A stretch of DNA of 6,612 bases from Granulicella sp. UBA5172 (GTDB lineage Bacteria > Acidobacteriota > Terriglobia > Terriglobales > Acidobacteriaceae). The notes under the pieces are model-generated. The model searched no databases and was not told the DNA's origin. It worked only from the letters and a program-made list of their open reading frames with translations. Location of the stretch: assembly GCA_002413385.1 (NCBI GenBank), contig DHWW01000176.1, forward strand, positions 1,588 to 8,199, given 5' to 3'. This document shows positions 1 through 6,612 of this stretch, one piece after another. Positions within the stretch are counted from its first letter, which is position 1. Every line of letters starts with the position of its first letter. The translations under genes were made by a program, and so were the position numbers.

Positions 1-582
<582 letters not shown>

Positions 583-603
583 GAATTGCCTTTACCGGAT
601 TAG

Positions 604-660
604 CAGTGGGCTTTAGCCCACTGAATCGAACCGCAGATAAACCCGGGCTTTAGCCCCGGC
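604..660. repeat. Pair of REP-like palindromes between glyQ and glyS
   Basis: Two short inverted repeats lie in direct order. The first, 604-623, is a perfect 9-bp stem with a TT loop (CAGTGGGCT-TT-AGCCCACTG). The second, 643-660, has the same core but one C/C mismatch in the stem. The 12-base core GGGCTTTAGCCC is identical at 608-619 and 645-656, 37 bp apart. Neither is followed by a T-run, so a classic intrinsic terminator is unlikely. The arrangement resembles REP/BIME elements, which are mobilised by REP-associated tyrosine transposases in other bacteria. Membership of such a family here is inferred. In the glyQS transcript these hairpins could affect mRNA stability or the ratio of the two subunits. 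Confidence 0.7.
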
Positions 661-700
661 CTCGTGGCGAAGATTTCGCGCGAAGCACCACAGGAACCAC

Positions 701-2902
701 ATGCCAGACTTTTTACTCGAAATCGGATTAGAAGAAGTCCCCGCCCGCATGATCGCTGCCGCGCAGGCTGAGTTGTTGAAGCGAATCATCGCGCTGCTCG
801 CACGTGAACGTCTGCTTCTCGGTAGCTTCGATCCAGTAGATGATGCGAAAAGCTTTTCTACACCAAGACGGCTAGCTGTATACATCAAGAACGTCGAGCC
901 GACACAAGCCCCGCTCATGGTCGAAACACTGGGACCTTCGACGAAGGTTGCGTACCGCGATGGCCAGCCTTCGCCCGCCGCGATCGCGTTCGCAAAAAAG
1001 ATGGGAGTAGACGTCGCGTCACTTAGACAAGTCATGACAGCGAAGGGCGAGTACCTACAAGCGATTTCTTTCACCGAAGCACGCACTGCCTCTGAAGTCA
1101 TCGCCGCCGAGTTGCCGAAAGAAATCTCCGCCATCTACTGGGCCAAAAGCATGTACTGGCGTCCCGGCAAGCCCGAGCGCTTCGTCCGCCCCGTCCTCTG
1201 GCTCGCCTGCCTCCTCGGCGACGAGATCGTCCCTCTCACCTTCGCCGGCAAAACCGCCGGCCGCGCCACCTACGGCCACCGCGTCCTCTCCACCGGAGAC
1301 CCCTTCGAAATCATCTCGCCGCAAAGCTACCTAGCCCAGCTCGAAGGCGAGTACGTTCTAGCCGACGTAGAGCTCCGCCGCCAAAAAATTCGCAAGGCTC
1401 TCGACCACGCAACCCGCGCCATCCCCAACGCCCGCTGGCGCGAAGACCACGCCCTCGTAGACGCCGTAACCCATCTCACCGAATGGCCCGATGTCCTCCT
1501 CGGCAACTTCGAGCCCGCCTACCTCGAGCTCCCCGAAGAAGTCCTCGTCACGGTCATGCGCGACCACCAAAAATATTTTGCTGTCGAAGACGCTGTTGTT
1601 CGCCGTCATCCTGACCCTGACTCTGAACGCAGTGAAGAGGAAGGGGAAGGACCCCCGCATTTCTCGCTCCTGCCCCACTTCCTCACCGTAACCAACATCG
1701 CCCTCGACGAAATCAACACGCCCATCATCAAGCAGGGCAACGAGCGAGTCCTCCGAGCCCGCTTCAACGACGCCCGCTTCTTCTGGGAGTTCGACCAGCG
1801 CACCCCCCTCGCCGCCCGCGTCAAGCTACTCGAAAACGTAACCTTCCAAAAAGACCTCGGCAGCTACGCCCAGAAGTCCGAACGCGTCTTGAAAATCTGT
1901 CGTACGCTCGCAGGGTTAGCCGAAGCCCGCGGTCTCACCGTCAATCACAACGCGCTCATTGATGCCGCTCGTCTTGCAAAGACTGACCTCACCACCGAAC
2001 TCGTCAAAGAGTTTACGGAACTGCAAGGCATCATCGGCGGACTGTATTGCAAGGCTGAAGCCGATCAGAACCCTAGGCTAGCCGCAGACAAAGGCCGCGT
2101 CGAAATTACATGGCAAGCCATCTACGACCAGTACCTCCCCGCCTCCGCGAGCGACGCCATCCCGCGCTCGGCGGAAGGCTGCATCCTCGGTCTAGCCGAC
2201 CGCATCGACACCATCGCCAACATGTTTGCCCTCGGCATGGAGCCCACCGGCTCCAAAGACCCCTTCGCCCTCCGCCGCGCGGCCAACGCCATCGTAAAAA
2301 TCCTCGCCGAGTCCACCCTGCCCCTCAAGCTCTCCGACGTCCTCTCCGCCGCCGCCCCCTCCCCTGAGGTCTCCGCCAAGCTCCAAGCCTTCTTCGCCGA
2401 GCGCATCGGCTCCTACCTCCGCGAAGCCCGCAACCAGGCCTACGACGTCGTGAAGACGGTCACAGCTACAGGAGCGGACGATCTGCACAAATCTGTTGCA
2501 CTCGCGGAAGCGCTTACCGAAGTGCATGACAGTCAGGACTTCCTTGATGTTTGTGATGCTTACAAACGTATGAAAAACATTCTCTTGCAGGCGATATCTG
2601 CTGGGGACTTTCCGGGATCCGCGGCGGTGCATGGCGGCACGGGTGAGCCGGTTGAGGTGGCTCTCGGACGTGCAGCCGAGGAAGTCGGAAGGCTTTCAAA
2701 GAACCTCGTTACGAAGGACGAATATGTGGCTGCCTTTAGAGCGATTGCTCGGTTGAAGCCCCAAGTCGACGATTATTTTGATCAAGTTTTAGTCAACGAT
2801 CCCAACCCTACTGTCCGTCACACAAGACTCCTACTGCTTTCTGCCATCGTAGGTGACATCAGAAGCATCGCTGACCTTTCCGAGATCGTCATCGCCGGCT
2901 AG
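701..2902 (+). CDS. glyS: Glycyl-tRNA synthetase beta subunit
   Basis: This is the beta chain of the alpha2beta2 glycyl-tRNA synthetase, which supplies tRNA recognition and the anticodon-binding part of the enzyme. It has 733 residues against 689 in E. coli. The ATG at 701 has AGGA at 692-695 as a ribosome binding site, and the N-terminus aligns with the family start (LLEIGLEEVPARM, residues 5-17; E. coli FLVEIGTEELPP). Further landmarks are FSTPRRL (52-58), FVRPVLWLACLLGDE from 161, DHQKYF just before 294, LLPHFLTVTNI from 323, SKDPFALRRAA around 518-528, and the C-terminal DALR-like anticodon-binding region with AYKRMKNIL (620-628) and DDYFDQVLVND (690-700). Residues about 300-321 form an acidic insertion absent from E. 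coli GlyS (see the repeat at 1598-1668). Codon use is patchy: blocks of nearly pure C-ending codons (about 1090-1860 and 2110-2450) alternate with mixed blocks. The upstream partner is glyQ. Confidence 0.97.
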   Translation: MPDFLLEIGLEEVPARMIAAAQAELLKRIIALLARERLLLGSFDPVDDAKSFSTPRRLAVYIKNVEPTQAPLMVETLGPSTKVAYRDGQPSPAAIAFAKKMGVDVASLRQVMTAKGEYLQAISFTEARTASEVIAAELPKEISAIYWAKSMYWRPGKPERFVRPVLWLACLLGDEIVPLTFAGKTAGRATYGHRVLSTGDPFEIISPQSYLAQLEGEYVLADVELRRQKIRKALDHATRAIPNARWREDHALVDAVTHLTEWPDVLLGNFEPAYLELPEEVLVTVMRDHQKYFAVEDAVVRRHPDPDSERSEEEGEGPPHFSLLPHFLTVTNIALDEINTPIIKQGNERVLRARFNDARFFWEFDQRTPLAARVKLLENVTFQKDLGSYAQKSERVLKICRTLAGLAEARGLTVNHNALIDAARLAKTDLTTELVKEFTELQGIIGGLYCKAEADQNPRLAADKGRVEITWQAIYDQYLPASASDAIPRSAEGCILGLADRIDTIANMFALGMEPTGSKDPFALRRAANAIVKILAESTLPLKLSDVLSAAAPSPEVSAKLQAFFAERIGSYLREARNQAYDVVKTVTATGADDLHKSVALAEALTEVHDSQDFLDVCDAYKRMKNILLQAISAGDFPGSAAVHGGTGEPVEVALGRAAEEVGRLSKNLVTKDEYVAAFRAIARLKPQVDDYFDQVLVNDPNPTVRHTRLLLLSAIVGDIRSIADLSEIVIAG
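1598..1668 (+). repeat. Dispersed-repeat-like insertion inside glyS, read in frame
   Basis: Residues about 300-321 of GlyS (VRRHPDPDSERSEEEGEGPP and on) have no counterpart in E. coli GlyS, where KYF and LLPNF are separated by only 8 residues against 29 here. The DNA runs GTCATCCTGA (1605-1614), then CTGAACGCAGTGAAG (1622-1636), then GAAGGACCCCCGCATTTCTC (1646-1665). This looks like the GTCATCCTGAGCG-AGCGAAGGA type of interspersed sequence that I recall from acidobacterial and some other genomes, whose translation gives HPERSE peptides. Short internal CTGA and GAAG reiterations suggest the copy has been expanded. It is inserted as a multiple of three and keeps the frame open. Family membership rests on memory of the motif, not on a search. 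Confidence 0.6.
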
Positions 2903-3020
2903 CCCCTCGAATAAAAGTGCCCCCCGCGAAGTCATACTTCCACAAGTGCCAGCCCAACCGTCCTTTTCTCAATACTTTGGCTCAAAAAGTACCCGGGGGG
3001 AGGGTAGATGGGGCTGGTCC
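2903..3020. other. Convergent intergenic region with a G-rich tract
   Basis: This lies between the stop of glyS and the stop of the convergent minus-strand gene. It contains no open gene. A C-run (2920-2925) and a G-run (2995-3000, inside ACCCGGGGGGAGGG) could pair over a long distance, and a CCAGCCC/GGGCTGG match (2949-2955 with 3011-3017) has a 55-base loop. Neither forms a compact hairpin followed by T residues, so I cannot name a terminator although two transcripts should end here. The AAAAAGTACCCGGGGGGAGG segment may be a repeat, but nothing in the window proves it. Confidence 0.35.
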
Positions 3021-3692
3021 TCAATTTAGCCGCTGCAGCCGCGCAATCAACTTCTCCGCCAGCGGCTCGCCGCTCTCGGTCCACAGCAGCCGGCTGGAGA
3101 TCCCACAGTGCTTCTCCACGCTCAAGGTAAACGCCAGCAGCTTCTCCACATTGTGCTTGATGCGTTCCGCGGCGGCCTCATCCAGCGCCTCATCCTCCAG
3201 CACCCACGGCGTATCCAGCCCGAAGTCCACGCGGACGTGCCCATTCTGCTCATAGCTTCCGGCATCGAACTCCGGCCCAAAGCCTGAGATCCGCACCGTC
3301 GACGGCACCAGCTTCCACGCCGTATCGAACTCCGCCTCTTCCGCATCCGCCGCCGTGTCCGGCGACCAAAGCATCCACCGCATCTCGAACTCGTACGCCG
3401 TGTCCTCATGCAGCTGCTCAGTGGCTTCCGCGACAGCGTTCTCGATAATCGAGCCTTCGGTATCTTTCGAGCTCTGCGCACGATCATCGTTCACATAGAT
3501 CCGCTGATACGTGGGCGACTCCGTCCAGTCGATCGGGTACGTGCTCGCAGCAGCGACGCGGCCCAGCGAGCTGTTCGGCTGCCCATCCTTCGCGATGATG
3601 GCAAACTGCCGCAGAACGCCCACCAGCGCTCCTGGTAACGACTGCAATCGGAAGTTGGGGTACCAGACACTCAGATAAAGCTGATCAGCCAT
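3021..3692 (-). CDS. Hypothetical acidic cytoplasmic protein (223 aa)
   Basis: I do not recognise this protein. The chosen start is the ATG whose complement is at 3690-3692 (MADQLYLSVWYPNF), which gives 223 residues ending at TGA (complement of 3021-3023). The frame stays open upstream to an ATG at 3806, but that would add 38 residues with no family support and would run over the start of the divergent lptC-like gene, so the inner start is preferred. There is no signal peptide, membrane segment or obvious catalytic motif. The N-terminal 30 residues are aromatic and hydrophobic, the middle is Asp/Glu/Ala-rich (SPDTAADAEEAEFDTAW), and the C-terminus is helical and amphipathic (DEAAAERIKHNVEKLL, then EPLAEKLIARLQRLN). 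Codon use is like that of its neighbours and the minus frame reads as sensible protein, which supports a real gene. The Shine-Dalgarno is poor. It converges with glyS and diverges from the LPS-transport genes, so context gives no functional hint. Confidence 0.75.
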   Translation of the reverse strand: MADQLYLSVWYPNFRLQSLPGALVGVLRQFAIIAKDGQPNSSLGRVAAASTYPIDWTESPTYQRIYVNDDRAQSSKDTEGSIIENAVAEATEQLHEDTAYEFEMRWMLWSPDTAADAEEAEFDTAWKLVPSTVRISGFGPEFDAGSYEQNGHVRVDFGLDTPWVLEDEALDEAAAERIKHNVEKLLAFTLSVEKHCGISSRLLWTESGEPLAEKLIARLQRLN

Positions 3693-3788
3693 AGTCTCTA
3701 TTCTAACGATCCTCTCGTCCAAAGATTGTCGCCCACAAACATTCTCAGGGAATGAACCGTGCAATGAGAAGATAAGACCAGGGAAACG
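3693..3788. promoter_or_regulatory. Divergent intergenic region, probable promoters for both flanking genes
   Basis: These 96 bp separate two head-to-head starts, so both promoters should lie here or overlap the gene starts. On the minus strand TAGAAT (complement of 3700-3705) matches five of six bases of a -10 hexamer and lies 7 bases before the ATG, which would give a leaderless or nearly leaderless mRNA. No good -35 is seen for it. On the plus strand TTGTCG (3726-3731) is a possible -35 without a convincing -10. The plus-strand gene has AGGGA (3780-3784) as ribosome binding site, 4 bases before its ATG. The promoter calls are weak and the region call is based mainly on gene orientation. 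Confidence 0.4.
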
Positions 3789-5612
3789 ATGCGGCTGTCG
3801 ATACAAAGACTTCGGTGGGTACTACTTGCAGGAGCGTTGCTTCTGGTCATTGTGCTTGCAGCCTATATCGGCTATGGCCGCTACCGCGCGCTCAAGGCCT
3901 ACCGGCATATTCTCGCGCACGCTGGAGTCACCCTCACCCACGACTCAAACGGTGTGACGTACTCTCAGTCAGTGAAGGGCCGCAAGGTCTTTACCATCCG
4001 CGCGAAGACGGAGAGTTCTCTCGGCAACGGCAAATGGGCGCTCCACGACGCTGAGATGCTGGTCTACAACCGCGCCGGGGATCACGCCGACCACATCTAC
4101 GGTTCCGAGATCGAATACGACGAGAATGAGGGTGTTGCCCGCGCCAAGGGCGAAGTGTTGATGGATCTCCAGCCTCCGCAGGGCCTTTCCGACGGCGGTC
4201 GCTCCCTCGCGCAACCTGACAAGCTGCAAGCGGGCAAACCAGCACCTCCCAACCTGAAGCCCGCTCCCGTCATTCACGTCCGCACCAGCGGCCTGGTTTA
4301 CCTGCGCAAGCTCGGTGTGGCTGCAACCGACCAGCAGGTTGATTTCAGCTATGGCGACATGCGCTGCACGGCGCTCGGTGCTGAGTTCAACTCCGGCCAG
4401 AGCACCCTTCATCTTCTGGCCAACGTGCACATGGACGGTCTTGCCCACGGTCAGCCGCTGCACGTCATCGCCCTGCGAGCCGACATGGATCGCAACGCGA
4501 ATATTGCTACGCTAACGCAGCCAGTCGTCACCTCTGAGGGGCGCAGCGCGAAGGCCGACACGGCCGTCCTCCATCTGCGCAAGGATGGCTCGATCGAACA
4601 CGTGGAGGGAACAGGCCACGTCGTTCTCAGCTCAGCGACGCGGCAGATTACAGGGGATCGGCTGGACGCCACGTTGAACCCGCAATCCATTCCACAGTCC
4701 GCCAGACTCTCGGGCGATGTCGTCCTCGTCGATACCGATCCGGTGAGGCCAATGCACGGCTCGGCCAACTTCCTTGATGCGGCTTTCAACACCCAGGGAA
4801 GTCCCACCAGCGTTGTCGCCACGGGAGCAGCGAAGTTGTCGCTGGTCGACCACCAGGCAAACCCCCGCGGGCTGGCTCGTTCCATGGATGGCGCAAGGAT
4901 CATTGCCCTCTTCGCCCCCGGCCAGCGCCAGTCCCCATCCCGTGTCACCGAAATCCACGTGACCGGTTCAGCTCACGCAGCCGGCGAGTCCGTCGCTACC
5001 CCCGGCCGAGGCGCACCTATCAACACCGCGAAACTTCTCCCCCTTAAGAATATGCAGGTCTGGGCAGAGGATCTCCGCCTGCTGTTCGCCAACACTCCAG
5101 ACGGTAAGGCACGTCCCGGGAATCTCTATGGGATGGGCCATACGCGGCTCCGGCAGGATGCTCCACTCGGTGAGCAGGAGATCAGCAGCGGCGACACGCT
5201 CGAAATGGCCTTTGCCCCCGTCCGAACGCCCTCCTCGCTATCTGATCGAGAGGCGATGAACATCGCTTCGGTAGTCCAGACCCGGTCATGTGACGATCAC
5301 CGACCGTCCTGCCACAAAGACCGGATCCCGCGAGCACGCATCCACCTCAACCGGCACCGCCGACCGTGCAGCTTACGACGGCACAACCCAGGTGCTTACG
5401 CTCACCGGTCATGCTCATCTGTATGGAGACGACGCATCCCTCGTCGCGCCCACCGTGTCTCTCGATCAACGCACGCAGGACGCCGACGCGAAAGGTGGCG
5501 TAGAGGCGACGTTTCAGAATGTTTCCTCCAGGATGGGGGAGGGATCTGCGGTGTCTGCAAACGCAAAGCAGGCACCCGTGACGCACGTGCTATCTGCGAG
5601 CGCCCACTTTGA
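3789..5612 (+). CDS. lptC: LPS export periplasmic protein LptC, N-terminal part of a long LptC/LptA-like gene; frameshifted near 5281
   Basis: This is a membrane-anchored periplasmic protein of the LPS transport bridge, in which LptC accepts LPS from the LptB2FG extractor and hands it to LptA. Residues about 10-29 form a single hydrophobic anchor (WVLLAGALLLVIVLAAYIGY) after a short basic N-terminus. Then follow LptC-like beta-strand sequence, a Pro/Ala-rich linker near residues 128-160, a second LptC-type stretch (TSGLVYLRKLGVAATDQQVDF), and LptA/OstA-like strands such as HVEGTGHVVLSS and ARLSGDVVLVD. The meaningful frame ends at about Gln497 (5277-5279). The remaining residues up to the stop at 5612 are Arg/His/Ser/Cys-rich and look out of frame. 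The same protein resumes in the +1 frame (see 5290-6324). Deleting one C at 5281-5283 joins them into about 844 aa. The family assignment comes from the fold-like repeats, the anchor and the adjacent lptB. The length is far above E. coli LptC (191 aa), so this is a fused or extended form. Confidence 0.8.
   Translation: MRLSIQRLRWVLLAGALLLVIVLAAYIGYGRYRALKAYRHILAHAGVTLTHDSNGVTYSQSVKGRKVFTIRAKTESSLGNGKWALHDAEMLVYNRAGDHADHIYGSEIEYDENEGVARAKGEVLMDLQPPQGLSDGGRSLAQPDKLQAGKPAPPNLKPAPVIHVRTSGLVYLRKLGVAATDQQVDFSYGDMRCTALGAEFNSGQSTLHLLANVHMDGLAHGQPLHVIALRADMDRNANIATLTQPVVTSEGRSAKADTAVLHLRKDGSIEHVEGTGHVVLSSATRQITGDRLDATLNPQSIPQSARLSGDVVLVDTDPVRPMHGSANFLDAAFNTQGSPTSVVATGAAKLSLVDHQANPRGLARSMDGARIIALFAPGQRQSPSRVTEIHVTGSAHAAGESVATPGRGAPINTAKLLPLKNMQVWAEDLRLLFANTPDGKARPGNLYGMGHTRLRQDAPLGEQEISSGDTLEMAFAPVRTPSSLSDREAMNIASVVQTRSCDDHRPSCHKDRIPRARIHLNRHRRPCSLRRHNPGAYAHRSCSSVWRRRIPRRAHRVSRSTHAGRRRERWRRGDVSECFLQDGGGICGVCKRKAGTRDARAICERPL
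5281..5283 (+). other. Apparent +1 frameshift site (extra C)
   Basis: Up to Gln497 the 3789 frame reads as LptC/LptA-like protein. From the GGT at 5284 onward the next frame reads [10 protein letters not shown] and then typical OstA sequence, [20 protein letters not shown]. With CC in place of CCC the junction becomes VVQTGHVTIT, matching the recurring GHV-type strand seen earlier in the same protein (TGHVVLSS). The second frame has a TAG at 5272-5274, so the shift must lie downstream of it. There is no long homopolymer or recognisable slippery heptamer, which argues against programmed frameshifting. A sequencing or assembly indel, or a recent mutation, is more likely. Confidence 0.8.
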
Positions 5613-6324
5613 CCACACAACGCAGCTAGCCAACTTTTACGGCACTGACGCCCAGCCAGCGCGCATGTGGCAGGATGCCTCACAGATCCAGGCTGCAACC
5701 CTCCTCTTCGATGGGATGAGGCGCACCTTCAGCGCTCGTCCAGCCAGGCCTGGAAGCCTCATTCACGCTATCTTCGCCTCCAATCCCACCACGCCGAAGC
5801 CTGGTGCCCCCCTTCGAGCTGCCAGCATCATCCGGGTCGCCAGCCCGAACATGGACTACAACGACCTGCAGCGTGAGGCCACTTTCTCCGGCGGCGTCAC
5901 CATCGATGGCACGATCGGCGAGGTCCGCGGTCAGCACGCCGTCGTCTTCCTTGGAGCAGCAGAGAAAATAAAAACTGGCCAGCAACTGCCCGTCATCTTC
6001 CCCGCACAACCCAGCCCCCTCAACAGCTCCATCGATCGTGTCATCATCTACGGCTCGGTTCAGATGGACCAGCCTGGACGCCACGGCACCGGCGCGCAGT
6101 TGCTCTACACCGCAGCCACCGGCAGCTATGTCCTCACCGGAACTCCCACCGCTCCACCACACCTCCTCGATGCCAGGCAAGGCGACATCACCGGTGCTAC
6201 GCTGCTCTTCAGCAATGCCGGTAGTACGATTGTGGTGTCGGGGGATCCCAGCCTGCCCAAGGGCAAAGATGGTCGCGTCCGCAGCGAAACGCACGTCCGT
6301 CCCGGAAAGCAAGAGAGGCAGTAG
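5290..6324 (+). CDS. lptA: LptA/OstA-like C-terminal part of the same LPS-transport gene (separated by frameshift)
   Basis: This is the downstream half of the long LptC/LptA-like protein, expected in the periplasm as beta-jellyroll repeats that shield LPS acyl chains. The listed start is a GTG at 5290 with no ribosome binding site, and the frame is already open from 5275, so it is not a natural start. The sequence is a continuation after the CCC run at 5281-5283. OstA-type repeat units are visible: [20 protein letters not shown] (from 5356), [39 protein letters not shown], and near the end [20 protein letters not shown] with [16 protein letters not shown] and [19 protein letters not shown]. 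The C-terminus is a basic tail (residues up to KQERQ). The stop is 4 bases before the lptB ATG, so the two are surely co-transcribed. The family call is strong. Which segment equals E. coli LptA (185 aa) cannot be settled by eye. Confidence 0.78.
   Translation: MTITDRPATKTGSREHASTSTGTADRAAYDGTTQVLTLTGHAHLYGDDASLVAPTVSLDQRTQDADAKGGVEATFQNVSSRMGEGSAVSANAKQAPVTHVLSASAHFDHTTQLANFYGTDAQPARMWQDASQIQAATLLFDGMRRTFSARPARPGSLIHAIFASNPTTPKPGAPLRAASIIRVASPNMDYNDLQREATFSGGVTIDGTIGEVRGQHAVVFLGAAEKIKTGQQLPVIFPAQPSPLNSSIDRVIIYGSVQMDQPGRHGTGAQLLYTAATGSYVLTGTPTAPPHLLDARQGDITGATLLFSNAGSTIVVSGDPSLPKGKDGRVRSETHVRPGKQERQ
6312..6318 (+). promoter_or_regulatory. Ribosome binding site of lptB inside the upstream gene
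   Basis: AGAGAGG lies 10 bases before the lptB ATG at 6329, within the last codons of the LptA-like frame. This places lptB in the same operon, with likely translational coupling. Confidence 0.5.
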
Positions 6325-6328
6325 CCGC

Positions 6329-6612
6329 ATGAGAACTCTCGAAACCGAAGAGTTGACCAAGGCCTACGGTGGTCGCCAGGTTGTCCGTGGCGTTAGCCTG
6401 CAAATCAACCAAGGCGAGGTCGTCGGTCTACTCGGCCCAAATGGTGCTGGCAAGACCACCACCTTCTACATGATCGTCGGTCTGGTACGCCCGGACTCTG
6501 GACGAATCCTCAGCGACGGCGTCGACATAACGCGCACTCCCATGTATCTTCGGGCACGCGAGCACCGCATCAGCTACCTCCCGCAGGAGCCCTCCATCTT
6601 CCGCAAGCTCTC
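6329..6612 (+). CDS. lptB: LPS export ABC transporter ATP-binding protein LptB (5' part, end outside window)
   Basis: This is the cytoplasmic ATPase that, with LptF and LptG, extracts LPS from the inner membrane and pushes it along LptC/LptA. The window holds 94 full codons plus two bases of a protein normally about 240 aa. It starts [19 protein letters not shown], as E. coli LptB does (MATLTAKNLAKAYKGRRVV). Walker A is GPNGAGKTT (residues 36-44, Lys42 binding phosphate), followed by [14 protein letters not shown]. The Q-loop is [12 protein letters not shown], with Gln86. The FYM and PMYLRAR segments distinguish LptB from other ABC ATPases. The signature motif, Walker B and H-loop lie beyond the window. 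Compared with E. coli from memory, the segment before YLPQE appears one residue longer (RAREHRIS against RARRGIG). The gene starts 4 bases after the LptA-like stop. Confidence 0.95.
   Translation, partial: MRTLETEELTKAYGGRQVVRGVSLQINQGEVVGLLGPNGAGKTTTFYMIVGLVRPDSGRILSDGVDITRTPMYLRAREHRISYLPQEPSIFRKL

Noticed and set aside
604..623. Intrinsic terminator between glyQ and glyS
   Set aside because: The hairpin is strong but no T-run follows it, and glyQ and glyS are expected to be co-transcribed. A REP-like element fits better.
613..1134. 173-codon minus-strand frame over the start of glyS
   Set aside because: It is antisense to well-conserved GlyS sequence and starts inside glyS. It has no independent support.
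3693..3806. Longer N-terminus for the minus-strand hypothetical gene (start at 3806)
   Set aside because: It would overlap the lptC-like start, use up the whole divergent promoter region and add 38 residues that do not resemble the rest of the protein.
5274..5293. Programmed ribosomal frameshift in the LptC/LptA gene
   Set aside because: There is no slippery heptamer, no long homopolymer, and no evident stimulatory Shine-Dalgarno or stop codon at the shift site.
5283..5612. C-terminal 109 residues of the 3789 frame as a genuine domain
   Set aside because: The segment is Arg/His/Ser/Cys-rich, typical of out-of-frame GC-rich DNA, while the other frame there carries the family-like sequence.
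5680..6360. 226-codon open frame on the minus strand opposite the LptA-like region
   Set aside because: It is a mirror of a GC-rich coding frame. The translation is Gly/Asp/Glu-rich without family features, while the plus strand reads as clear OstA-like repeats.

Overview
The window looks like an ordinary chromosomal segment of a GC-rich Gram-negative bacterium. The best guess is an Acidobacteriota member of the Acidobacteriaceae/Terriglobia type. That guess rests on four things: a two-subunit glycyl-tRNA synthetase, a very long LptC/LptA-type (OstA-like) gene placed directly before lptB, short GGGCTTTAGCCC palindromes between genes, and a HPxxSERSE-type dispersed repeat, which from memory I associate with acidobacterial genomes. 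The lineage is an inference and was not tested by any search.

Layout. Positions 1-582 hold the 3' two thirds of glyQ (glycyl-tRNA synthetase alpha chain). After 118 bp carrying a pair of REP-like palindromes comes glyS (701-2902, beta chain). GlyQ and GlyS together form the alpha2beta2 enzyme that charges tRNA-Gly. A 118 bp intergenic region with a G-rich tract separates glyS from a convergent minus-strand gene (3021-3692) for an acidic protein of 223 aa that I do not recognise. A 96 bp divergent intergenic region follows. Then comes a plus-strand LPS-transport block: a membrane-anchored LptC-like protein continuing into LptA/OstA-like sequence (3789-6324), and the start of lptB (6329 to the window end). 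LptC and LptA carry lipopolysaccharide across the periplasm, and LptB is the ATPase that powers its extraction from the inner membrane.

Two anomalies stand out. The long lptC/lptA gene is split by an apparent +1 frameshift at a CCC run (5281-5283). Removing one C would join the two frames into one protein of about 844 aa, so this is either a sequence error or a recent mutation. Second, glyS carries an in-frame insertion of about 21 codons in a loop, and its sequence looks like a dispersed intergenic repeat captured into an essential coding region. I see no new defence system, mobile element, CRISPR array or RNA gene. No stretch over 300 bases lacks a gene.
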